A stretch of DNA of 64,000 bases from Pseudomonas sp. SLFW (GCF_009905615.1 NZ_JAAAKW010000021.1:1-64000); one strand, 5' to 3'; positions 43,975 through 53,135 are shown, counted from the stretch's first letter. The notes: generated by a model not told the origin, from the sequence alone. Translations and numbers: made by a program.

Positions 43975-44688
43975 TCAGAAAGGGAACAACGGGCTGAGGA
44001 AGAATCGGTCGAACCAGCCTGGCTGACTGGAATCGGCAAACGCACCTGTACCGGCATATGTGATCCGTGCATCGGCCACGCGTGTGGACGAAACGGTGTT
44101 GTCAGTGGCGATGTCGTCGGCGCGGATCAGGCCGGCAATGCGCACCAGCTCGTCACCGGTGTTGAGCGTCATCCACTTCTCGCCGCGCACCGACAGAATG
44201 CCGTTGGGCAGTACGTCGGCCACGGTCACGGTAATCGAACCGGTCAGGCTGTTGCTCTGTGCGGCCTTGCCGTCGCCCTTGGTGGCACGGTCACCTTCAT
44301 AACCGGCGTCCAGGCTGAGGCTGCCCCCACCCACCGGGTTGTTGGTGCTGACACCGGCGCCAAACAGGGAGGTCAGGCCCAGGCTGGTCTTGCTGGTCTT
44401 GCTGATACCGGAACTGGCCGCCTTGCTGGCTGCCGTGCGCTCGGACAGGGTGATGGTGATGATGTCACCGACCCGGTAAGCCTTGCGGTCGCCGTACATG
44501 TTTTGCTCGAAACCGGCCTGATAGATCGAGCCGTTGTTCGCCGCCGAAGGCAGCGGCGTTCGTGGCAACACCGGCGCGTAGTAAGGGTCATTGGGTTTGG
44601 CCGAAGGCGCAACGCAACCGGTCAACAGCGCGATACCGCAAAGCGGTGCTGCCAACAGGGAAAGCCGCAATACAAAAAGCCGTTTCAT
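43975..44688 (-). CDS. flgH: flagellar L-ring lipoprotein FlgH
   Basis: FlgH is the outer-membrane L-ring lipoprotein. From the ATG at 44688 it has 237 residues, with a lipobox LLTGC at 21-25 (lipidated C25) after a hydrophobic signal. The conserved core [35 protein letters not shown] follows. The upstream in-frame 26 codons would spoil the signal peptide. Confidence 0.97.
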   Translation of the reverse strand: MKRLFVLRLSLLAAPLCGIALLTGCVAPSAKPNDPYYAPVLPRTPLPSAANNGSIYQAGFEQNMYGDRKAYRVGDIITITLSERTAASKAASSGISKTSKTSLGLTSLFGAGVSTNNPVGGGSLSLDAGYEGDRATKGDGKAAQSNSLTGSITVTVADVLPNGILSVRGEKWMTLNTGDELVRIAGLIRADDIATDNTVSSTRVADARITYAGTGAFADSSQPGWFDRFFLSPLFPF

Positions 44689-44797
44689 GACACTTAAAAC
44701 CTCGCGGTGTAGCAGGCGTTTTTCAGGCGCCCCATCGGATTGATCAGGTGTTTCGTCGCAGGACATCAGGTGGTTCAGATTCCGTTCAAAAAGCCAG

Positions 44798-45586
44798 TTA
44801 CAGGTTCTGCGTCACGTACTGCAGCATCGAGTCGGCGGTCGAGATCACTTTGGAGTTCATCTCGTAGGCGCGCTGAGTGGTAATCATGTTCACCAGCTCT
44901 TCAACGGTGCTGACGTTGGAGTTTTCCAGGGTGTTCTGCTTGACCACGCCCAGACCGTTCAGGCCTGGCGTACCGACTTGTGGCGCGCCGCTGGAAGCGG
45001 TTTCCAGGTACAGGTTGCCGCCCTGGGACTGCAAGCCAGCCGGGTTGATGAAGTCGGCGGTCTGGATGTTGCCGATGATCTGCGGCGTCGCCGTGTTGGC
45101 CGAGGTCGTGATCGACACGGTGCCGTCTTCGCCGACGGTAAAGGTCTGCGAATCCTGTGGAACGACGATCGCAGGCTCCAGGGCATAGCCGTTAGAGGTC
45201 ACGATCTGGCCGTTCTGGTCCAGGTGGAAAGTACCGTCGCGGGTGTACGCCACGGTGCCGTCGGGCTGGCGAATCTGGAAGAAACCACGGCCATTGACCG
45301 CCATGTCCAGCGGCTGGTCAGTGGTTTGCAAGCTACCGGCGGTGAAATTCTTCTGCGTACCGACGATGCGCACACCCGTACCCAATTGCAGGCCCGATGG
45401 CAGTTCGCTGTCCTGAGTGGACTGCGCGCCTGGCTGACGCTTGATCTGATAGAGCAGATCCTGGAATTCGGCGCGATCACTTTTGAAGCCCGTGGTCGAG
45501 ACGTTGGCCAGGTTGTTCGAAATGGTCGTCAGGTTGGTGTCCTGGGCGGCCAGACCGGTTTTCGCTACGTAGAGTGCCGGAAGCAT
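44798..45586 (-). CDS. flgG: flagellar distal rod protein FlgG
   Basis: FlgG builds the distal rod. The 262-residue protein begins [34 protein letters not shown] and ends with the [31 protein letters not shown] helix, both diagnostic. The length fits (260-262). It lies 47 bp after flgF; the flgH ATG is 109 bp downstream. Confidence 0.98.
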   Translation of the reverse strand: MLPALYVAKTGLAAQDTNLTTISNNLANVSTTGFKSDRAEFQDLLYQIKRQPGAQSTQDSELPSGLQLGTGVRIVGTQKNFTAGSLQTTDQPLDMAVNGRGFFQIRQPDGTVAYTRDGTFHLDQNGQIVTSNGYALEPAIVVPQDSQTFTVGEDGTVSITTSANTATPQIIGNIQTADFINPAGLQSQGGNLYLETASSGAPQVGTPGLNGLGVVKQNTLENSNVSTVEELVNMITTQRAYEMNSKVISTADSMLQYVTQNL

Positions 45587-45633
45587 TCGTTTATCTCCTC
45601 AAGCGCCTGATTGTCGGCGCAAGCTGTCAGTCA

Positions 45634-46374
45634 TTAGCCCATTTGCAAGACGCGAGCCATCGACTCGTCGTCCTGCTCGGCGGTCTTCATCATTTTGATG
45701 TGCAGTTCGAACTGACGGGACAGCGCCAGGACCGAGGTCATTTCCTCGACGGCGTTGACGTTGCTCGACTGCAGAAATCCGGATTCCACTTGCACATCGG
45801 CATCGACCTGCGCCGGTTTGCCGTCTTTGGTGTGCATCAGGCCATCGGGGCCTTTTTCCATGTTGGCCAGGTCCGGCTTCACCAACTTGATGCGGTCGAT
45901 CTGCGCCATGACTTGCGGGCTTTCACCCAGCGAGCGGACGCTGATCGTGCCGTCGGCGCCGATTTCGATCTGTTGCTGAGGCGGCACGGCAATCGGCCCG
46001 CTGTTGCCCATGACCGGCAAACCATTGCCATCACGCAGCACGCCGAGGGCGTCGATGTTCATGCTGGAGGTGCGGGTGTAGGCTTCGCCGCCGTCGGCGG
46101 TCTGAACAGCCATCCAGCCATTGCCTTTGACGGCAACGTCGAGTTCGCGACCGGTGTCGATCATCGAACCCTGACTGAAGTCGGTGCCCGGACGCTCGCT
46201 CATCGCATAGGCGCGCGACGGGTTCACCTCGCCAAACACCGGCATCGAGCGCGCCTGTTCGAGGTCGCGCTGAAACCCGTTGGTCGAGACGTTCGCCAGG
46301 TTGTTGGCATGGGCCTTTTGCGCGATGGCGTTTTCAGACGCTCCGCTCATGGCCACGTAAAGCAACTTGTCCAC
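45634..46374 (-). CDS. flgF: flagellar proximal rod protein FlgF
   Basis: FlgF is a proximal rod subunit of 246 residues. The N-terminus [34 protein letters not shown] and the C-terminal VALSRQFELHIKMMKTAEQDDESMARVLQMG helix match the family. The start is a GTG at 46374 preceded by GGAGGAAG; upstream codons have no ribosome site. It opens the flgFGHIJKL run. Confidence 0.96.
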   Translation of the reverse strand: MDKLLYVAMSGASENAIAQKAHANNLANVSTNGFQRDLEQARSMPVFGEVNPSRAYAMSERPGTDFSQGSMIDTGRELDVAVKGNGWMAVQTADGGEAYTRTSSMNIDALGVLRDGNGLPVMGNSGPIAVPPQQQIEIGADGTISVRSLGESPQVMAQIDRIKLVKPDLANMEKGPDGLMHTKDGKPAQVDADVQVESGFLQSSNVNAVEEMTSVLALSRQFELHIKMMKTAEQDDESMARVLQMG

Positions 46375-46429
46375 AGTCTTCCTCCTCCGACAGACGCTTG
46401 CCGCCTGTAGCTGTACTGATGAGGTCATA

Positions 46430-46444
46430 GCAATAATCGAACCA
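46430..46444 (-). promoter_or_regulatory. candidate sigma54 promoter of flgFGHIJKL
   Basis: The minus strand reads TGGTTC-GATTA-TTGC followed by T. GG and GC have the right 10-nt spacing and TTGCT is perfect, but the -24 box matches only 4/6. The start point would be near 46418, 44 nt before flgF. Confidence 0.6.
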
Positions 46445-46646
46445 GTTTTTCAGGCGTGATACAAAGTGCTGATTCACCAATGGTTATTGGCCGCGAGCGG
46501 ACTTTGGCCAAGGCTCAGATTTTCACCGCGACGGTGGACCGCCACTTTCGATGCAAACCTGCCCGGACGCCGCCAAAAAAATTTCGCGACCGGAGCGATA
46601 ATTGCAGCGACTTGCCCCATCGGCCTTTTGCCCACAGGAATCTGTC

Positions 46647-46826
46647 ATGCGCCTGCGCTTCGCCCTCCTCCTTACCCTCGCCTCCCTTTCGGCCGCAGCC
46701 ATTGCGGCCCCGGCGTCTTATTACTGGTGGCAGGGGAAACACACGACGATCTGCGCCCAGACCAGCCCCGGCAAGGGCTGGACCCGGATCAGTGGCGCGT
46801 TCGTGAAGGCGGATTGTTCGATGTGA
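46647..46826 (+). CDS. small secreted protein, unknown function
   Basis: A 59-residue protein with a signal peptide (MRLRFALLLTLASLSAAAIAA, cut near 21-23) and a mature part of about 37 residues with two Cys that could pair. AGGA lies 7 bases before the ATG at 46647. It is on the plus strand between flgF and the second hook gene, divergent from flgF. I do not recognise it. The short length keeps the confidence moderate, but signal, ribosome site and codon use agree. Confidence 0.55.
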   Translation: MRLRFALLLTLASLSAAAIAAPASYYWWQGKHTTICAQTSPGKGWTRISGAFVKADCSM

Positions 46827-46914
46827 ACCCTGGACCTGACACACCGTAGAACCTGTGTGAATGGCGGCCGGTCGACACATACCGTCACGTCGCAAATCCA
46901 GCGGCAACTCTCAC

Positions 46915-48726
46915 TCACGTCGCCCTGATCAACGTCTGCATCAACTCCGCCTCGGTGGAAAGGGTCTTGGAGTTGGCCTGATACGCCGTCTGCGCCTGAA
47001 TCAATTCCACGAGTTGATCGGTGAGATTGACGTTTGACCCTTCCAGCAACTGATTGACGATCCCTCCCAGATTCCCCGCGCCCGGCGCATCGTAATTGGC
47101 GACGCCGGACGCATGGCTTTCCGTCCATCGCGTGTTGCTGATCGGGGTCAGGCCTTGAACGTTCGCGAAGCTGGCGAGCATCACCTGACCGATCTTGCGG
47201 TGTTGGCCGTTGCTGAAATTCATGCTGATGACGCCGCTCTTGTCGACGGACAGTTGGTTCGCCTCTCCCGCCGCATAACCGTTCACCACCAGATTGGCGC
47301 TGGCCGACGCGGTCTGATGCTGAGTCAGTTTGCCCAGGTCGATCACGATGCCACTTGCATCGGCCGTCGCCCCGTTTGCACCCCAGCGCCCTCCCGGTTT
47401 TCCGGCGTCCAGCGGCCTGCCAGGCACCCAGCCGCTGAGCGTCAGTTTATGGTCGGCGACCGTCAGACCGTTCCCGGCCACCAGCGAACGCATCTCACCG
47501 TTACTGCCGAACAGCACGCTGGCCGTCAGGGGATCGGTGCGTGCCGGGTCCTGCGGATTGCGACCATCGATGAGGAGGTGGGTTTTCCAGCTGTTGTTGC
47601 CGTCCTTGACGAAGTATTGAGTCAGGAGGTGCTGATTGCCGAGGCTGTCGAAAATGCCCGCCGTCCAGGCCTTGTTGTAGGTCGTGGGGTCCGCAGGGTC
47701 GAACGTCGGCACCGGACGCGCCATCGCCCCATCGGCCGGGTTGAGCATCGGGCCAGTGGCGTCCGTCAGCGGCAAAGCGACCGGCCCGCCGCTGGCGGCC
47801 TGGCTCGGCACCCAACTGCCGTTGACCTGAATCGCCGGCCGCCAGCCCTGCAGCGACAACTCGGTGTCGCTGGTCACGCTCACCGCAGCACTGGCGCCGG
47901 TCATCGACAACCGGCCGAGGGACGACTGATGCAACCCCACCTCCAGCGGCGCAAAGCTGGACGGGTCCAGAGGGTTCACGCCATCGATGAGCAGATACGA
48001 GGTCCAGGTGTTGTCGTCGAGCTTCACGAAATACTGGTTGAGCGCATGGTCCTGCGGCGGGATCGCTGGCTGCGCGTGGGTGATGATGAGGTCGTTGCCA
48101 TTCGCGTCCTTGCCCTTCACCTCCTTGACCTCGGGCACGCCAGCGTCCTGGATGGTTCGGGTGGTCATGCGCGTGTAGGTCGTCGGATCATTGGCATCGA
48201 ACGTGCGAATTGCCGCCAGGGACGCTTCGGCAGCGTCCAGATTCAACGTGCGCTCAATGCGGCTCGTCGCTTTGGGCGCAATGCTGCCGCCCTCGATTCT
48301 CAGATCGCCGCGCACACCGCTGATGACGGTGCCATCGGCGTTCACCGCATACCCCTGCAAGCGGCTGCCATGGGCATCGATGACGTAGTTTTCGGCATCG
48401 GCATGGAAGGCGCCGGAGCGGGTGTAGCTGACGGCGCCGTTGTCGCTCATGACGAAAAAGCCCTTGCCCTGGATGCGCATGTCCAGCGGCTTGCCTGTGC
48501 CGGAAAGCGCGCCGCCTTCGGCGAAGTCCTGGCTGACGTTGGCCAGCTGCACACCGTCGCCGACCGCGGTACGGCTGCCGCCAAATGCAGAGGATGAGTA
48601 GAGGGCGGAAAATTCCGCTCGGGATGATTTGAAGCCAGTGGTGCCGACGTTGGCGATGTTGTTGCCGGCGACTTCCATTCGTTTGTGCGCGGCGTTCAAT
48701 CCGGAGATCGCGATGTTGAATGACAT
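46915..48726 (-). CDS. second FlgE-like hook protein with duplicated middle domain
   Basis: A 603-residue FlgE paralog. The N-terminus MSFNIAISGLNAAHKRMEVAGNNIANVGTTGFK and the C-terminus QLVELIQAQTAYQANSKTLSTEAELMQTLIRAT are those of hook proteins. The middle has two copies of the hook variable unit. Copy 1 (about 175-316) starts TFDANDPTTY and has NQYFVKLDDNTWTSYLLIDG. Copy 2 (about 341-466) starts TFDPADPTTY and has TQYFVKDGNNSWKTHLLIDGR. Each is followed by an LSLQGW/LTLSGW strand. Standard FlgE next door has one. It is preceded by a GGGAG site. It may form an alternative hook or a minor hook component. Confidence 0.93.
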   Translation of the reverse strand: MSFNIAISGLNAAHKRMEVAGNNIANVGTTGFKSSRAEFSALYSSSAFGGSRTAVGDGVQLANVSQDFAEGGALSGTGKPLDMRIQGKGFFVMSDNGAVSYTRSGAFHADAENYVIDAHGSRLQGYAVNADGTVISGVRGDLRIEGGSIAPKATSRIERTLNLDAAEASLAAIRTFDANDPTTYTRMTTRTIQDAGVPEVKEVKGKDANGNDLIITHAQPAIPPQDHALNQYFVKLDDNTWTSYLLIDGVNPLDPSSFAPLEVGLHQSSLGRLSMTGASAAVSVTSDTELSLQGWRPAIQVNGSWVPSQAASGGPVALPLTDATGPMLNPADGAMARPVPTFDPADPTTYNKAWTAGIFDSLGNQHLLTQYFVKDGNNSWKTHLLIDGRNPQDPARTDPLTASVLFGSNGEMRSLVAGNGLTVADHKLTLSGWVPGRPLDAGKPGGRWGANGATADASGIVIDLGKLTQHQTASASANLVVNGYAAGEANQLSVDKSGVISMNFSNGQHRKIGQVMLASFANVQGLTPISNTRWTESHASGVANYDAPGAGNLGGIVNQLLEGSNVNLTDQLVELIQAQTAYQANSKTLSTEAELMQTLIRAT

Positions 48727-48755
48727 GAACTCTCCCTGAGTCGTTTTTCACGACA

Positions 48756-48859
48756 CGTTCGTCAATGCATTGGGTTTCGCGGGCAAATGAATGCAATCGA
48801 ACGGCTCCGGTTCAATGGCATTGATTTGCGGGCGAATTCGATTCTCCCATTGACGAACG
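48756..48859. repeat. 104-bp imperfect palindrome upstream of second hook gene
   Basis: Outer arms CGTTCGTCAATG (48756-48767) and its complement (48848-48859) are perfect over 12 bp. The inner arms pair again over about 30 positions with scattered mismatches. Parts resemble a decayed copy of the GAGCGAATTCATTCGCG REP family. It sits between the flgE terminator and the second hook gene. Confidence 0.65.
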
Positions 48860-48917
48860 TAGGAAATTTCCAGTTATGGAGTGGGACAGCTCTTGATGTT
48901 TTCGGAATGGGACGGAC

Positions 48918-48945
48918 AAAAAAAAAGCCCCTCCGAAGAGGGGCT
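48918..48945 (-). terminator. intrinsic terminator of flgBCDE
   Basis: A perfect 8-bp stem AGCCCCTC/GAGGGGCT with a TTCG loop (48926-48945) is followed on the minus strand by nine T residues, 26 bp past the flgE stop. It isolates the second hook gene from flgE transcription. Confidence 0.95.
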
Positions 48946-48970
48946 GTTTAAGGATTCGACTGTCGCCGAA

Positions 48971-50299
48971 TCAGTTAACCATTTGAATCGTGGTTTGCAG
49001 GATGGTGCTCTCAGTCGAGATGGTCTTCGCGTTCGCCTGGTAGTTGCTCTGCGCCTTGATCAGCTGAACCAGTTCGCCGGTCAGGTCGACGTTGGATTCT
49101 TCCAGCGCAGAACCGGTAATGTTGCCCAGCGTACCCGATTCCGGCGCGCCGGTGACCGGGATGCCCGACGCGTAGGTTTCACGCCACATGGTGCCGCCCG
49201 CCGGGGCCAGGCCCTGGACGTTGGCGAAGGTGGTCAGCGCCACCTGGCCGATCACTTTGGACTGGCCGTTGGTGTAGCTGGCGAACAGGTTGCCGGTGGC
49301 GTCGACGCTCATGGCGCTGATCTGGCCGGTGTAGTTACCGTCCTGGGTCTTGGAGATCGGACCGCCCACAGCGTTGGTCTGGGTAGTCGCCAGCATGTTC
49401 AGCTTCATCGTGGCGTTACCGGTGGCCTTGCTCTCTACCCACACCGTCTTGCCGGTGCTGTCGAGCGTGCTCTGGCCTGGCTTCCAGCCGTTGATGACCA
49501 AGGTGTTGTCGGTCGCGTTCACTGTCACGTTCGGGCCGGACGTGGTGATCGGCTGAAGGTTGCCGCTGCCGTCGAACGACAGTTTGGTGACGTCCGCAAC
49601 GGGCGGAGTCGCCGCCGGGTCATTGATGCTTCGACCATCGATCAGGCTGTACATGGTCCATTCGTTCGCAGCGTCTTTGCGGAAATACTGGGACAGGGTG
49701 TGCTCGTTACCCTGGTCGTCGTAAATCGGCGTGCTGAACGTCGACGTGTAGGTGCTGGTGTCAGCCGGGTCGAACGCCGCGCCGGTGTTGATAGGCTTGG
49801 ACGAATCAAGGTTGGACGCGATGGAAATCGCCGAGGTGGCCTTCGGCGCCATGTTCGAGTTGTCGATCTTCAGGTCGGTCAGCACGCCGGTCATGACGTT
49901 GCCGTTGCCGTCAGTGGCATAGCCCTGCAGACGGTTGCCGTTGTTGTCGATGATGTTGCCGGACGTATCGGTGTGGAAGTTGCCTGCACGGGTGTACAGC
50001 TTCTCACCGTTGTTGCTCATCATGAAGAAACCGTTGCCGTTGATGGCAAGGTCCAGGTCACGGCCGGTGCCGGTGGTCAGCGAACCCTGGGTGAACTGCT
50101 GGGTCACCGCTGCGGTACGCACGCCGCTGCCCACGTCGGTGCCACCGGAGGTGCCACGGATGGATTGCGCGTATTGGTCAGCGAATTCGGCACGGGAAGC
50201 CTTGAAGCCAACCGTTGCGACGTTGGCGATGTTGTTACCCGCCACGTCCAGACTTTTGTTCGCTGCGTAGAGCCCACTCAGACCGATATTGAAAGACAT
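48971..50299 (-). CDS. flgE: flagellar hook protein FlgE
   Basis: FlgE is the main subunit of the hook. The 442-residue protein has the N-terminal MSFNIGLSGLYAANKSLDVAGNNIANVATVGFK and C-terminal LVQLIKAQSNYQANAKTISTESTILQTTIQMVN helices. A single variable unit (about 175-290) starts AFDPADTSTY and contains SQYFRKDAANEWTMYSLIDGR. It is the last gene of flgBCDE, 28 bp after flgD, and ends at a strong terminator. Confidence 0.97.
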   Translation of the reverse strand: MSFNIGLSGLYAANKSLDVAGNNIANVATVGFKASRAEFADQYAQSIRGTSGGTDVGSGVRTAAVTQQFTQGSLTTGTGRDLDLAINGNGFFMMSNNGEKLYTRAGNFHTDTSGNIIDNNGNRLQGYATDGNGNVMTGVLTDLKIDNSNMAPKATSAISIASNLDSSKPINTGAAFDPADTSTYTSTFSTPIYDDQGNEHTLSQYFRKDAANEWTMYSLIDGRSINDPAATPPVADVTKLSFDGSGNLQPITTSGPNVTVNATDNTLVINGWKPGQSTLDSTGKTVWVESKATGNATMKLNMLATTQTNAVGGPISKTQDGNYTGQISAMSVDATGNLFASYTNGQSKVIGQVALTTFANVQGLAPAGGTMWRETYASGIPVTGAPESGTLGNITGSALEESNVDLTGELVQLIKAQSNYQANAKTISTESTILQTTIQMVN

Positions 50300-50327
50300 G
50301 TATCACTCCTGCGCCGTCGAGTCGGCT

Positions 50328-51023
50328 CTAGATTCCGATTTGTTGAACTTTGGTCAAGGCAATGTTGGTGCCGTTGGCCAGATTGAGAGTCAGCGGGCTG
50401 CCTGCCGTGCCCATGGTCACGCTGTTGACGGTCGCGGGCAGGTAGGTAGTCAGGCCGGTGTTCTTGCCATCCAGCGAACCGGTCGCCTCGAAGCTGAAGT
50501 TGCCGGAAGGCACGGTTTCGCCCGCGTCGTTCTTGCCGTCCCACGTGAAGTTGGTGGTGCCGGCCTTCTGCTCGCCCAGATCCAGGGTGCGCACAACGGT
50601 GCCGGTGCTGTCCTTGATCTTGATGGAGGTCAAGGTACTGGTCGAAGGCAACACCGCCTGACCGGTCATGCCTTTGGTGGTGTCGACGGAGGTCGAGGTG
50701 CCGTCGATGATCACCGAGCGACCCACCAGAGAAGACGCCTGCAACGCTTGCGACGACTGATACATGCCACCGATGGCATCGACGGAGGTGCTCAGGTTTT
50801 GCAGGCTTTCCACGCTGCTGAACTGCGCCAACTGAGCCACGAACTGGCTGTTGTCCTGCGGGTCCAGCGGGTTCTGGTTCTGCAGTTGCGTCACCAGCAG
50901 TTTCAGAAAGGAATCCTTGCCGAGGGTGCTCGCCCCGGTGGAAGAGTCGCCAACCTTGCCCGAGGTCGCCGTCTGCAGCGACTTGAGGTAGTCGCTCGAT
51001 GTGTCGTTATTTACAGCCGTCAT
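50328..51023 (-). CDS. flgD: flagellar hook assembly scaffold protein FlgD
   Basis: FlgD caps the growing hook and is discarded afterwards. The 231-residue product has the conserved N-terminal LGKDSFLKLLVTQLQNQNPLDPQDNSQFVAQLAQFSSVESL and a C-terminal Ig-like/tudor region with FTWDGKNDAGETVPSGNFSF. The length is typical. It lies 15 bp after flgC. Confidence 0.97.
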   Translation of the reverse strand: MTAVNNDTSSDYLKSLQTATSGKVGDSSTGASTLGKDSFLKLLVTQLQNQNPLDPQDNSQFVAQLAQFSSVESLQNLSTSVDAIGGMYQSSQALQASSLVGRSVIIDGTSTSVDTTKGMTGQAVLPSTSTLTSIKIKDSTGTVVRTLDLGEQKAGTTNFTWDGKNDAGETVPSGNFSFEATGSLDGKNTGLTTYLPATVNSVTMGTAGSPLTLNLANGTNIALTKVQQIGI

Positions 51024-51038
51024 GGCGTTCGCCCCTTA

Positions 51039-51482
51039 TCACTGACCGAGGGTCAGGACTTTTTGCATCATTGTTTTTGCGGTGTTCATGACTTCCGCGT
51101 TGGTCTGGAACGAACGGCTGGCCGAGATCATGTCTGCCATCTCGTTGACGACGTTGACGTTCGGGTAATACACGTAACCGTTCTTGTCAGCAGCCGGATG
51201 GTTGGGCTCGTAACGCGCTTCCAGGTTGGACGCGTCTTCGACGATGCCGGAAACCTGCACGCCGGTGCCCGCCTGGCCCTGGTCTTCGAACAACGAAGCG
51301 CTGCCTCCCGACTCCTGCCCCTGAAACACGGTGGCAAACACCGGGTGACGGGCACGGTAGGTCTTGTCCATGCTGGACGAGACGGTTTCGGCGTTGGCGA
51401 TGTTACTGGCCACGGTGTTCAGGCGAGTGTTCTGGGCACTCATGCCGCTACCGGCAATATTGAAAACACTGGATAGAGACAT
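51039..51482 (-). CDS. flgC: flagellar proximal rod protein FlgC
   Basis: FlgC is a proximal rod subunit. The 147-residue protein begins SLSSVFNIAGSGMSAQNTRLNTVASNIANAET and ends with ADMISASRSFQTNAEVMNTAKTMMQKVLTLGQ, as in other FlgC. It lies 3 bp after flgB. Confidence 0.97.
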   Translation of the reverse strand: MSLSSVFNIAGSGMSAQNTRLNTVASNIANAETVSSSMDKTYRARHPVFATVFQGQESGGSASLFEDQGQAGTGVQVSGIVEDASNLEARYEPNHPAADKNGYVYYPNVNVVNEMADMISASRSFQTNAEVMNTAKTMMQKVLTLGQ

Positions 51483-51485
51483 GAA

Positions 51486-51893
51486 TTACTCTCCGCGCAG
51501 GGCTGAAACCAGCCCTTTGAACTTGCTGTTGAGCAGCGTGAAGCTGGCCTGGAAGCCAATGGCGTTTTCCGCGTAATTGGCGTTCTCGACCTGAGTGTCG
51601 ACGGTGTTCTGGTCAAGCGACGGCTGCGACGGCGTGCGGTACAGCAGGCTCGCTTCGCCGGCGTCCATACCACTGGCTTCGATGTGGTGGCTGTTCGTGG
51701 TGTTCAAGGCGAACGTGCCGTTCTTGGCCTTGTCACTCTCAGCCGCCAGCACCTTGGAAAAATCCAGGTCGCGCGCCTTGTAGTTAGGCGTGTCGGCGTT
51801 GGTGATGTTGTTGGCCAGCACTTCGGCACGTTGGGCGCGGAAGTTCAGCGCTTTCTCGTGAATGCCCAGTGCGTTTTCGAAGCTGATGCTCAT
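51486..51893 (-). CDS. flgB: flagellar proximal rod protein FlgB
   Basis: FlgB is the innermost proximal rod subunit. From the ATG at 51893 it is 135 residues: SISFENALGIHEKALNFRAQRAEVLANNITNADTPNYKARDLDF, then a short middle and a C-terminal helix. A longer frame upstream runs through the sigma54 promoter, so it cannot be the true start. It opens the flgBCDE operon. Confidence 0.97.
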   Translation of the reverse strand: MSISFENALGIHEKALNFRAQRAEVLANNITNADTPNYKARDLDFSKVLAAESDKAKNGTFALNTTNSHHIEASGMDAGEASLLYRTPSQPSLDQNTVDTQVENANYAENAIGFQASFTLLNSKFKGLVSALRGE

Positions 51894-51939
51894 GTCGGGA
51901 ACCTTTATCGGTTGACCAGATGTTCGTGACAGAGAGTTA

Positions 51940-51954
51940 GCAAGCGGCGTGCCA
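51940..51954 (-). promoter_or_regulatory. sigma54 promoter of flgBCDE
   Basis: The minus strand reads TGGCAC-GCCGC-TTGC followed by T, a perfect RpoN match. The start point is near 51928, 35 nt before flgB. Confidence 0.92.
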
Positions 51955-52100
51955 CTTTCCAAAACACCCGTATTCACGGGGTTTCAAAGGACTTGCACCG
52001 TGGCAATGCCAGAAAAGCGGCAAGTGATTTCCGCTGTCGGGGAGGAAAGCGGCAAGGGGGGTGTCGTTTTTTTGCCGGTGGGGCGCCGCACAAGTTCGAC

Positions 52101-52188
52101 TGTGGGAGCGAATTCATTCGCGAAAGGCCCGCACAGGCAACACATCTCTGTCGCCCTTCAATCTTTCGCGAATGAATTCGCTCCCACA
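52101..52188. repeat. REP inverted pair (REPIN)
   Basis: Arms TGTGGGAGCGAATTC... and its inverted complement enclose about 45 bp. It lies in the 370-bp gap between flgB and the cheR terminator; that gap otherwise holds only the flgB promoter and the terminator. Confidence 0.9.
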
Positions 52189-52209
52189 GGGGAATGGCGA
52201 CAGGCCCAG

Positions 52210-52239
52210 AAAAAGAAAAACCCCGCCGAAGCAGGGTTT
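52210..52239 (-). terminator. intrinsic terminator of cheVR
   Basis: A stem AACCCCGC (52219-52226) and GCAGGGTT (52231-52238, one G-T pair) with a TTCG loop on the minus strand is followed by TTTTTCTTTTT. It begins about 25 bp past the cheR stop. Confidence 0.88.
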
Positions 52240-52262
52240 CAAGACCATCACCCAACCCACCA

Positions 52263-53090
52263 TCACTTGGCCTGGTAAATGATCCCCGGGCTGCACTGCA
52301 CCATCTGGTAATGATCCGGCAAACCGTTCAATGCCTCCGACGCCCCGAGGAACAGATACCCACCCGGCTTCAGCGTCGCATGAATGCGCAGCAGGATGTC
52401 CTTCTTCACCTCGGCGGAAAAGTAGATCAACACGTTCCGGCAAAACACGATGTCGAACTTGCCCAGCGCCGCATAGCTGTCCAGCAGGTTGAACGAACGG
52501 AACTCGACCCGGCTCTTGATCGGCGTCTTGACGGTCCAGCGGCCGGGGGTTTTCTGATCGAAATAGCGTTGCAGGCGATCGGGCGAGAGCCCACGGCCAA
52601 TCGCCAGGCTGTCGTACTCGCCCGTCTTGCAATTGTTCAACATGCTGCCCGACAGGTCCGTCGCGACGATCTGCGCACCGGCCTTCAACTGCCCCGGATT
52701 GCTGCGCTCGAACTCATCGATCGACATCGACAACGAATACGGCTCCTGCCCCGACGAACAGGCCGCCGACCAGATGCGTGGACGCAAGCCAGGGCTGGCC
52801 TTGATCTGCTCCGGCAAGACCTTGCTCTTGAGCACCTCGAACGGATAGGTGTCGCGAAACCACAACGTTTCGTTGGTGGTCATCGCGTCCACCACCTGCT
52901 CACGCAAACCGCTGCGGGGCTGGCTCTGGATACGCTGAATCAACTCACCCAGCGACTTGATGCCCTGCTGCTCCATCAGCTTGTTCAGGCGGCTGGACAC
53001 CAGATACTGCTTATTTTCACCCAGCAAAATGCCACAGGCTTTTTCCAGGAAGACCCGGAACTGTTCAAAATCCAAATTACCTGTAGACAT
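52263..53090 (-). CDS. cheR: chemotaxis protein methyltransferase CheR
   Basis: CheR methylates glutamates of chemoreceptors with SAM. The 275-residue protein has the N-terminal helical domain, TTNETLWFRD (71-80), the SAM site SAACSSGQEPYS (108-119), and VFCRNVLIYF in the core. No C-terminal pentapeptide-binding extension is added. The ATG at 53090 is used; an upstream TTG is unlikely. It lies 45 bp after cheV. Confidence 0.95.
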   Translation of the reverse strand: MSTGNLDFEQFRVFLEKACGILLGENKQYLVSSRLNKLMEQQGIKSLGELIQRIQSQPRSGLREQVVDAMTTNETLWFRDTYPFEVLKSKVLPEQIKASPGLRPRIWSAACSSGQEPYSLSMSIDEFERSNPGQLKAGAQIVATDLSGSMLNNCKTGEYDSLAIGRGLSPDRLQRYFDQKTPGRWTVKTPIKSRVEFRSFNLLDSYAALGKFDIVFCRNVLIYFSAEVKKDILLRIHATLKPGGYLFLGASEALNGLPDHYQMVQCSPGIIYQAK

Positions 53091-53135
53091 GCCGCCTCTC
53101 AAATCATGTGAACAGCCAGGAGGGAACGCCCCTCC

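Noticed and set aside
46590-46620. second sigma54 candidate upstream of flgF
   Set aside because: The GG and GC are correctly spaced only with a poor -24 box; the site at 46430-46444 is closer to flgF and fits better.
48761-48774. FleQ box for the second hook gene
   Set aside because: Only 10 of 12 defined bases match and no sigma54 promoter is found beside it, so it is not listed as a regulatory site.
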